Shown here: positions 1 through 6,100 of the stretch, piece after piece
Position numbering within the stretch: position 1 is the first letter of the stretch
Layout: each line of letters begins with the position of its first letter
Origin: Actinomycetota bacterium
Lineage (GTDB): Bacteria; Actinomycetota; Acidimicrobiia; Acidimicrobiales; BP-101
Direction: 5' to 3'
Assembly (NCBI GenBank): GCA_030838265.1
Contig: JAUTXA010000151.1
Span: 1-6,867, forward strand
Length of the DNA: 6,867 nucleotides
Translations under genes and position numbers: made by a program
The notes under the pieces: generated by a model
Seen by the model: the letters and a program-made list of their open reading frames with translations, nothing else
Told to the model about the DNA's origin: nothing
Database searches by the model: none

Positions 1-1726
1 TGAGCCCGTCGAGTCCGGAGCCGGTGGCCGTGGTGGCGCCCCCACGTCCGTCGTCGGTGACGGCGACCGTGACGCCGCGGGGGTCGTCGTCGACGGTTAC
101 CACCACGCGCAGGGCGGTGGCGCCGGCGGGCTTGGCCGCGTTGGCCAGGGCCTCGCTCACGAGAAACCAGATGGTGGCCTCGATGCCTTCGGGGAGCCGG
201 GACGGTGGGCACTCGACGTCGAGGGGGACGGGCGACCGCTCGGCGACCCGAGCCAGGGCGGCGGCCAGGCCGTCGGCCTCGAGGGCTGCCGGCGCCAAGC
301 CCTCGAGCAGACCGTCGAGGTCGGCGCCCACGGCAGCGAGGGCGGTGGCGACGGCGCCCAACTCGTCGCGCCACGCCGCGTCTTGCCCGTCGTCGGCGTG
401 GGCCCGCAGCCGGGCCACCCGCAAGCCGATGCCGATCAGCACCTGCTGGGCGCCGTCGTGCAGGTCGCGCTCGATGCGCTGGCTGGCCCGGTCGGTGGCC
501 TCGACCACCGCAGCACGCGAGCGGCGCAACTCGGCCAGCTGGGCCTGGGCCGAGGCGTGGAGGCGGGCGTTGGCCAGGGCCAGGCCGGCCACGTCGCCCG
601 CTGCTTCGACGGCGTCGCTCGGCAGGGCCGCGTCGTGGACGAGGCGGGCGACCGTGATGCCGCGGTGGACGATCGTTGTGACTGCGCGGGCGGCGTCGGT
701 GGCGGTGGCGCCGGAGGTGGGGGTCGGGCGGCCCTCGAGATCGATCCAGTCGCCACCGGGCCCGGGGACCGACACCGTCAGGTCGCGGTCGCCCAGGGCG
801 TGGGCCAGCACGGCCTGCAGGTCGCCGGCGGCGAACGATGACGTCCCCACGTCGATGACGAAGTCGGCCACGACCGACCGCGAGAGCTGGCGGCGCATGC
901 GGCCGTTGACCTCGAAGGCCACTGCCAGCAGCACGAGTAGAGACCAGCCGATCAGGCTCTCGACCCTCGACACCCACGTCTCCTGGCCGTGGGAGATGAC
1001 GACGCCTTCGGCCAGGCGGAAGATCACCAGCTCGATCGACCGGGCCACGCACCACGCCACCCCCACCACGAAGACGAAGGAGGTGAGCCGGCGCAGTGTC
1101 GGGGTCGACCGCCGCCAGCGGGTCAGAAGGCGGGCAGCCAGGAGAACCAGGAAGGCGACGGCCAGCCAGTAGCCGAGGCGGTCCGTCCAGTCGCTCGCCG
1201 CGGTCGAGTGCAGCACGAAGAGCGGGTTGCGGGGATACGGGAAGGTGCCATCGGGGTTGGCAGCCGACGGGTCGCGGGTGTTCCACGTCACCAGGGCCAC
1301 GACGTTGAGGGCGACGAGCGGACCGCCGAGCGCGGCCAGGGCCCGGCGATCGGGGGCCGCCATCCGCCCGTCGGGCCAGGTGAGCAGGACCCAGGCCGTG
1401 ACCGGCAGCCAGGCCAGGCCGGCGACCGACTGGAGGACCCACACCCACGGGATGCGGGAGTAGCCCAGGAAGAAGACCTCGAACACGAGCCCCAAAGCGA
1501 CGAGGGCGATGCCGGTGTTGGCCTCGGGCTGGCGGCGGAGGGCGAGGAGACCGGCGGCGATGAAGCCGACCACCACCATCACGTTGAGCACGGTGATGGC
1601 GAAGATGTTCTCGAAGGCGTGGACCCGAATGGCCAGGGCGATGGCCACCAGCCCGAGGGGGACGGTGACGGCCAAGACGGCCGCCGGCACCGCCTTCCCG
1701 CCGACCCACCCCCTGGTCGAGCTCAC
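1..1726 (-). CDS. Membrane sensor histidine kinase, LiaS/NarL type (3' end cut by window edge)
   Basis: The frame is open for 575 codons and runs off the left edge. It encodes a two-component sensor kinase. Hydrophobic stretches near residues 14-33, 41-63, 72-91, 95-117, 129-148, 184-201, 215-236 and 255-273 suggest about eight membrane helices, with a TWPDGR motif after the fourth. Residues about 283-400 resemble the GAF-like linker common in actinobacterial kinases of this type, ending in a helical Ala/Gln/Arg stretch. HisKA_3 follows, with motif ERDLHDGAQQ and phospho-acceptor H423. HATPase_c has an N-box (SEALANAAKPAGA, N529) and a G1 box DDGRGG (D558). The final visible residues GLDGL start the G2 region, so perhaps 30-60 residues are missing. 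The N-box carries Pro533 where family members usually have His. The GTG at 1726 is the best start: the ATG at 1734 is out of frame and stops after three codons. No good Shine-Dalgarno is seen, and GTG at 1690 is an alternative. A NarL-type response regulator is expected just beyond the left edge. Confidence 0.93.
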   Translation of the reverse strand, partial: MSSTRGWVGGKAVPAAVLAVTVPLGLVAIALAIRVHAFENIFAITVLNVMVVVGFIAAGLLALRRQPEANTGIALVALGLVFEVFFLGYSRIPWVWVLQSVAGLAWLPVTAWVLLTWPDGRMAAPDRRALAALGGPLVALNVVALVTWNTRDPSAANPDGTFPYPRNPLFVLHSTAASDWTDRLGYWLAVAFLVLLAARLLTRWRRSTPTLRRLTSFVFVVGVAWCVARSIELVIFRLAEGVVISHGQETWVSRVESLIGWSLLVLLAVAFEVNGRMRRQLSRSVVADFVIDVGTSSFAAGDLQAVLAHALGDRDLTVSVPGPGGDWIDLEGRPTPTSGATATDAARAVTTIVHRGITVARLVHDAALPSDAVEAAGDVAGLALANARLHASAQAQLAELRRSRAAVVEATDRASQRIERDLHDGAQQVLIGIGLRVARLRAHADDGQDAAWRDELGAVATALAAVGADLDGLLEGLAPAALEADGLAAALARVAERSPVPLDVECPPSRLPEGIEATIWFLVSEALANAAKPAGATALRVVVTVDDDPRGVTVAVTDDGRGGATTATGSGLDGL

Positions 1727-1760
1727 CGCGCCATGGTGGCAGGCACGAGTTGGCCCCGCT

Positions 1761-1790
1761 TCAGGGACAACCCTGACCCCGGTTCAGGGG
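1761..1790. promoter_or_regulatory. Candidate operator: three TCAGGG/CCCTGA half-sites in a divergent promoter region
   Basis: TCAGGG at 1761-1766 and CCCTGA at 1771-1776 form a perfect inverted repeat around ACAA. The same CCCTGA pairs again with TCAGGG at 1784-1789 across seven bases. The two direct copies lie 23 bp apart, about two helical turns. The site sits between a kinase gene read leftward and a small membrane-protein gene read rightward. It is about 35 bp upstream of the kinase start and centred near -59 of the small gene if that gene is leaderless. A dimeric NarL/LuxR-family response regulator paired with the kinase is the likely binder, which is inference. The symmetry is seen directly; binding is not shown. 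Confidence 0.5.
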
Positions 1791-1821
1791 TGGGCCCGAT
1801 GGCGGCGAGGGCGGTCGTCCG

Positions 1822-1827
1822 TACGGT
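1822..1827 (+). promoter_or_regulatory. Candidate -10 element (TACGGT) for a leaderless transcript
   Basis: TACGGT fits the actinobacterial TAnnnT -10 pattern. It ends seven bases before the ATG at 1835, which would place the transcription start at or next to the start codon. No convincing -35 hexamer is seen 16-18 bp upstream, as expected for a promoter that depends on an activator. The element overlaps an 8-bp palindrome, CCGTACGG (1819-1826). No Shine-Dalgarno precedes this gene, which also suits a leaderless message. The assignment rests on position and a degenerate motif only. Confidence 0.35.
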
Positions 1828-1834
1828 CAGAGCC

Positions 1835-2077
1835 ATGACCACACACGCCATCGCCATCGGACACGGTCAGACGGTTCGGAGCCCTCGGGCCCTGAACAAC
1901 GAGATCCGGGTCCTCGTCGCCATCCTCGTCACCGCCCTGCTGCTGCTCGTCGTCTCGCTGCTCGCCAACCACGCGTCTCGGGCTGGCGCCGGCGGCCCGC
2001 TGGCCCCTGCCTCGATCCAGCAGCACACCCCCACCGGGACGACGATCGCTCTTCCCTCCGGGACGGCGGCGGGATAG
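1835..2077 (+). CDS. Small single-pass membrane protein, uncharacterised (80 aa)
   Basis: I do not recognise a family. The protein has a polar N-terminus of about 23 residues, one strongly hydrophobic helix at about residues 26-44 (VLVAILVTALLLLVVSLLA), then a low-complexity tail rich in Ala, Gly, Pro, Thr and Ser. There is no lipobox and no clear signal-peptidase site, so a membrane-anchored protein is more likely than a secreted one. Arg15, Arg18 and Arg25 lie before the helix and Arg49 after it, which by the positive-inside rule weakly favours a cytoplasmic N-terminus. Codon third positions are largely G or C, supporting real coding. The start is the ATG at 1835. The longer reading of the same frame back to 989 only runs antisense to the kinase. 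The gene is divergent from the kinase and shares the TCAGGG operator region, so it may be a target or accessory of that two-component system. A spurious ORF cannot be ruled out. Confidence 0.62.
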   Translation: MTTHAIAIGHGQTVRSPRALNNEIRVLVAILVTALLLLVVSLLANHASRAGAGGPLAPASIQQHTPTGTTIALPSGTAAG

Positions 2078-2089
2078 GTTCGGCCACGA

Positions 2090-2112
2090 CGCCGGACGCG
2101 ACAGCTCCGGCG
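2090..2112 (+). terminator. Possible weak terminator hairpin after the small membrane-protein gene
   Basis: CGCCGGA (2090-2096) pairs with TCCGGCG (2106-2112), a 7-bp GC-rich stem with a 9-base loop, starting 13 bases past the stop codon at 2077. It is not followed by a T-run, only by mixed sequence including TTCCCCC, so it is not a standard intrinsic terminator. It could slow transcription or protect the 3' end of the message. The next gene starts 48 bases further on, so partial read-through is possible. Confidence 0.3.
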
Positions 2113-2146
2113 ATGCGCTTCCCCCTCAATGAGACTCACTGTCCTT

Positions 2147-2153
2147 GAGGAGG
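2147..2153 (+). promoter_or_regulatory. Shine-Dalgarno GAGGAGG fixing the start at ATG 2160
   Basis: GAGGAGG lies six bases before the ATG at 2160, which is ideal spacing. It decides against the in-frame TTG at 2145, because with that start the ribosome-binding site itself would be inside the coding region. It is the only strong ribosome-binding site I can see in the window. Confidence 0.85.
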
Positions 2154-2159
2154 CGCGCC

Positions 2160-3077
2160 ATGGAGGCGTCCGACCGCACCGTTCCGACCCCCGAGTTGTT
2201 CGGGAACCTCGTCACTGCCCTGCTCGAATCGATGCAGCCCGACGGCGGCGGCAACGACGACACCGCCCGGCCGCCGACGCTGGTGAAGATCGAGCCCGAC
2301 CCCGACAACCCCGACGGCTTCCGCCTCGGTCTGCTCGACGCACCGGGCGACCCGTACTCGACCCTCGCCGGCTTCCGCGCTCCATCCGACTGGATGGCGA
2401 TGGGGATGGTGACGGCCGGCTGGACCTACCCACCCGACATCGCCGAGGCCGTCGACTTCGAGCGGGCCCGGTTCCTCCCCGTCCCGCCGTCGCAGCACCC
2501 CCGCCGCCTGCGCGTCCGCACCGCCTACCTCTGCACCCAATCGGGCCGGGCCTACGGGCGAACGGTCGTCTCGGACGGGCGAACGGTCGACGAGCCGCCG
2601 TCGTCGGGGCGGATGGTCGACGCCTTCCGCCGGGCCTTCGCCCTGCCGACCGATCCCCCGCCGACGGACGTGGCCGAGCTGTTCACCCTGCGGTGGCTGA
2701 CCAACATCGCCGCGGTGGCCCGGCTCGACGGCCGCACCCTGGGGTGGGACGAGGCCGCGGCCCTGCACGACGCGGTGGCCATGCTCGACCTGGAGCCCGA
2801 CGACCTCGAGGCCGCGGCCCGCGCCCTGCACAAGACCGGGACGTGGGAGCTGCTGCGGGAGGGCACGGCGGCAGAAAAGGGCCTGAGCCCGATCATCAAG
2901 GCGTCACACGCGGCCTGGATGGACGAGGGCATGTTCGCTCGCGAGGTCCTGGCCCACTACCCGAGCGTGCCCATCCTGCTCGACGAGCTGACCGACGCCG
3001 TCGGGGCTGGCACGGCCCGCCGGGTGCGCACCCTCATCCGCAGCTGGGGCATCGACACTGCGCCTTGGGCGGCGTGA
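2160..3077 (+). CDS. Uncharacterised actinobacterial protein (305 aa)
   Basis: I cannot name a domain. The protein is soluble, acidic and Pro-rich, with no signal peptide or membrane segment. Residues 1-75 are polar and contain a PDPDNPDG stretch. A block around D77-W78 (DWMAMGMVTAGW) and the region to about residue 160 look like a compact domain. It ends in a motif YGRTV...DGRTVDEPPSSGRMVDAFRRAFALPTDPPP (split here, residues 132-168). From memory, similar DEPP...GR...D..RR..GLPT.PPP arrangements occur in unannotated actinobacterial proteins. The rest, about 170-305, is predicted helical, with DLEPDDLEAAARALHK and a C-terminal WGIDTAPWAA. The start is set by a strong Shine-Dalgarno. Codon third positions are uniformly G or C, so coding is secure. 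The gene lies 82 bp after the small membrane-protein gene and 84 bp before the large regulator, all on the plus strand, so co-transcription is possible but unproven. The function is unknown and I infer none. Confidence 0.88.
   Translation: MEASDRTVPTPELFGNLVTALLESMQPDGGGNDDTARPPTLVKIEPDPDNPDGFRLGLLDAPGDPYSTLAGFRAPSDWMAMGMVTAGWTYPPDIAEAVDFERARFLPVPPSQHPRRLRVRTAYLCTQSGRAYGRTVVSDGRTVDEPPSSGRMVDAFRRAFALPTDPPPTDVAELFTLRWLTNIAAVARLDGRTLGWDEAAALHDAVAMLDLEPDDLEAAARALHKTGTWELLREGTAAEKGLSPIIKASHAAWMDEGMFAREVLAHYPSVPILLDELTDAVGAGTARRVRTLIRSWGIDTAPWAA
2554..2589 (+). repeat. In-frame 15-bp perfect direct repeat, 21-bp period
   Basis: ACGGGCGAACGGTCG occurs at 2554-2568 and again at 2575-2589. The period is seven codons, giving GRTV twice (residues 133-136 and 140-143) with identical codons including CGA for Arg. 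It lies inside the 305-residue protein and preserves the frame. A local tandem duplication, or a repeated beta-hairpin turn, would explain it. Confidence 0.7.
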
Positions 3078-3110
3078 GCCGGAGTGTCATGGCCGGCGTG
3101 AGCGCAGTGT
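3055..3110 (+). terminator. Compound hairpin over the stop codon of the 305-aa gene (terminator-like)
   Basis: ACACTGCGC (3055-3063) is perfectly complementary to GCGCAGTGT (3102-3110). Inside the 38-base loop, GCCGG (3078-3082) can pair with CCGGC (3093-3097). The stop codon at 3075-3077 is inside the structure. There is no following T-run, so it is not a classical intrinsic terminator. It could be a termination or stability element, or an element affecting entry into the next gene. The complementarity is seen directly; the role is inferred. Confidence 0.35.
3071..3103 (+). repeat. Direct repeat GGCGTGAGC around the stop codon
   Basis: GGCGTGAGC is found at 3071-3079 and 3095-3103, a 24-bp period, and both copies are followed by a related AGTGT-containing sequence. 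GTGA recurs at 3109 and 3131, so starts at 3098, 3109 and 3131 are 11 and 22 bp apart. SARP-family regulators bind direct repeats set about one or two helical turns apart, so self-binding by the downstream regulator is conceivable. The match is short and could be chance. Confidence 0.35.
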
Positions 3111-3146
3111 GACGAAATACTCAGACCGCGGTGAATCCGACAGTTG

Positions 3147-3152
3147 TACGTT
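3147..3152 (+). promoter_or_regulatory. Tentative -10 element (TACGTT) before the large regulator
   Basis: TACGTT fits TAnnnT and lies nine bases before the ATG at 3162. A start there would give a leaderless or nearly leaderless message, matching the absence of a Shine-Dalgarno in the preceding pyrimidine-rich TTCCTTTCTGT. The spacing is a little long and no clear -35 is seen, so this is weak. Confidence 0.22.
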
Positions 3153-3161
3153 CCTTTCTGT

Positions 3162-6100
3162 ATGGGGGGTTGGATTCGGCTGCTCGGTGCGCTCGAGGTC
3201 ATCGACGCCGACGGCCGCGCCCTCGACGTTGGGGCGCGCAAGGAGCGCCTCGTGCTCACCACCCTGGCCGTGGCGGGCGGCGCTCCCGTCTCCGACGACG
3301 CCCTTGTCGACCTTCTCTGGAACGAGGAGCCGCCGCCCAGCGCCCGCAAGAGCGTGCAGGTCCTCGTCTCGCGCCTGCGCAAGGCCCTGGTCGCCGTCGA
3401 CGGCGTCGCCCTCGAGACGGTGGCGGGCGCCTATCGCCTGACCCTGCCCGTCGAGGGACGGGACCTCGACGTCGTCGAGCGCCTCTCGGCCGAGGCGGCG
3501 GCGGCCGTCGATCACGACGACGACCACGAGACCGCGGTGGCCCGCCTGGCCGAGGCGATCGCCCTGTGGCGGGGGCCGGCGCTGGCTGAGGCCCGCGACA
3601 TCCCCCAGCTGCGGGGCGAGGTGGCCCGGCTCGACGAGCTCCAGGTCAGCCTCGTCGAGCGCCGCATCGACAGCCAGCTCGCTCTCGGTCAGCACGCCGA
3701 CGTCCTGGCCGAGCTCGAGGCTCGCTGCGCCGAGCATCCCTTCCGGGAAGGGCTGTGGGCCGCCCGCCTGCTCGCCCTCTACCGCGCCGGTCGCCAGGCC
3801 GACGCCCTGCGCGTCTATCAAGAGGTGCGCGAGCTGCTGGTCGACGAGCTCGGCGTCGACCCCGGGCCCGAGCTCCAGTCGCTCGAGGCCCGCATCCTGA
3901 AGCAGGACCCCGATCTCGACTGGACGCCATCGACCGCGGGCCGGGCCGGCAAGGGCAAGGGCGGCAAGGGCAAGGCGCTGCCCTCGGGCACCGTCACCTT
4001 CTGCTTCACCGACATCGAGGGCTCGACCCGGCTGTTCCAGTCGCTGGGCGAGCGCTACGCCGCGGTCCAGACGGCGCAGCGCCAGATCGTCGAGGAGGCC
4101 ATCACCAGCCACGGCGGCGTGGTGGTGCAGGAGCTGGGCGACGGCATCTTCGCCGCCTTCGCCGGCGCGTCCGACGCCCTGGCTGGGACGCTGCTGGCCC
4201 AGCAGCGGCTGCGGGATCACGACTTCGGCGACGGGGTCGACGTCCGGGTGCGGATGGGCCTGCACTCGGCCGAGGCCACCGCCCACGAAGGCGACTACGT
4301 GGCCCTCGGCGTGCATCAGGCTTCGCGGGTCGGCGCCGCCGCCCATGGCGGGCAGATCGTGGCCTCCGACACCACGGCCGCCCTCGCCTCCAGCCGCCTC
4401 CCACCCGAGTCGCGATTGGTCGACCTGGGCGAGCACCGGCTGCGCGACTTCGACGTCCCCCAACGCCTCTACCAGCTCGACCACCCGAGCATCGCCGCCG
4501 AGTTCCCGCCCCTGCGGGTGCCGTCGCTGGCCGGCCACAACCTGCCGGCGCCCCGGACCAGCTTCGTGGGACGCGATACCGAGCTGCTCGAGCTGGCCCA
4601 GCTCCTCGAAGCCCATCGCCTCGTCTCGCTGGTGGGCCCGGGCGGGGCGGGCAAGACCAGACTCGGCACCGAGCTGGCCCTGCAGGTGCGCGACCGCTAC
4701 CGCGACGGCGTGTGGCTGGCCGAGCTGGGAGCCGAGCCCGACCCGACGCGAGTGGCGGCGACCGTGGCCGTCGCCCTCGGCCTGCCCGATGACGGGGCCG
4801 ACGCCACCGACCGGGTCGTCAACCACCTGTCGACCCGCCAGGCCCTGGTGGTGCTCGACAACTGCGAGCACCTGGTCGATGCGTGCGCCGACCTGGTCGA
4901 CGCCATCTTGTCGGCCGGACCCGAGGTCACGGTCGTGGCCACCAGCCGCGAGGCCCTCAACGTCCCGGGCGAGCGGACGTGGCCCATCCCTCCCCTGCCC
5001 ATCCCCGGCTCCGGTCACCTGGTGCCGACCGACCGCCTGCTCGGCGTCGCCTCGGTCCGGCTCTTCGCCGAGCGAGCCGCCCTGGCCCGGCCCGGCTTCT
5101 CGCTCGGCGACGACAACGCCCAGGCCGTGGCCCTGATCTGTCGCCGTCTCGACGGCATCCCCCTCGCCATCGAGCTGGCCGCGGCGCGCGTCGCCGCCCT
5201 GTCGCCCGAGGTGTTGAGCCGCCGGCTCGAGCACAGCCTGGCCCTGCTCAGCCGGGGCAGCCGGACGGCCAGTCCCCGCCAGCAGACGCTGACGGCCTGC
5301 ATCGGTTGGAGCTACGACCTGCTCGACGAGCACGAGCGGGCCCTGTTCCGCCGGCTGGCCGACCTGCCGGGCGGGACGACGCTCGACATGGCCGAGGTGG
5401 TGTGCGCGTTCGGTGAGATCGACGGCCTCGACGTCCTCGACTCCCTCGGGTCGCTCGTCGACAAGTCCCTGGTGCGGGTCGTCGACCGCGATGGCATGCG
5501 GCGCTACGCCATGCTCGGGACCATCCGCCAGTTCGGTCTCGATGAGCTCGCTCGCTTCCCCGACGAGGCGGCCGAGCTCGAGGAGCGCCATCGGGCCTGG
5601 TGGCTGGCGACCGGTGGCACCGAGCAGACGCCGACCCCCGACGACGCCCCCAACGTCCGCCAGGTCCTCGACCAGCTGCTGTCGAGCGGCGACGGCGACG
5701 ACGCCCTGCGCGCCTTCGTGGCCCTTGACGAGTGGTGGGTGTCCCCTCGCCTCCTCCGCGAGGGGCTGGGCTGGGCCCAACGGGGGCTGGCGGCGGCGAC
5801 CGATCCGACCGTCCGGCGCCAGGCCGCGCTCCTCGCCACCCGTCTGGCCTGGCTGGCCGACGAGTCCCGTCTCGGCCTCGAGCTGGTCGAGGTGGCCAAG
5901 GGCCTGCTCGGGCCCGACGACGACGACGACTTCCTGCTGGCCACCGAGTTCGAGGGCCTCCACGCCTGGCGCTCCGGCTCGTTCGAGCAGGCCCGCAAGG
6001 CGTTCGAGGTGCTGGCCGCCGACCAGGGCGGTGACCTCGAGCAGGCCCACAACATGCTGGGCCTCATCACCTATGCGGCCGGCGACCTGGTGGCCGCCCG

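Noticed and set aside
24..1172. A 382-codon plus-strand frame, and shorter plus frames, opposite the histidine kinase
   Set aside because: The products are Arg/Ala/Ser/Pro-rich with no motifs. The minus strand carries an uninterrupted kinase with H-box, N-box and G1 box.
989..1834. The upstream extension of the small membrane-protein frame
   Set aside because: It runs antisense to the kinase and encodes low-complexity Gly/Asp/His/Arg sequence. The hydrophobic, plausible part begins at ATG 1835.
1784..2139. Minus-strand frames opposite the small membrane protein
   Set aside because: They have a basic or low-complexity composition, no ribosome-binding site, and would cross the candidate operator. 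The plus strand has a coherent membrane helix.
2145..2159. TTG at 2145 as the start of the 305-aa protein
   Set aside because: It would place the Shine-Dalgarno inside the coding region and add MRRRA with no ribosome-binding site of its own.
2129..3112. A 327-codon overlapping plus-strand frame and several minus frames over the 305-aa gene
   Set aside because: The products are Arg/Pro-rich shadows. The frame from ATG 2160 has a proper ribosome-binding site and balanced composition.
5916..5930. Five tandem GAC codons (Asp919-923) as a microsatellite or phase-variation tract
   Set aside because: The unit is a trinucleotide, so slippage would not change the frame, and five copies in an Asp-rich, high-GC gene are unremarkable.
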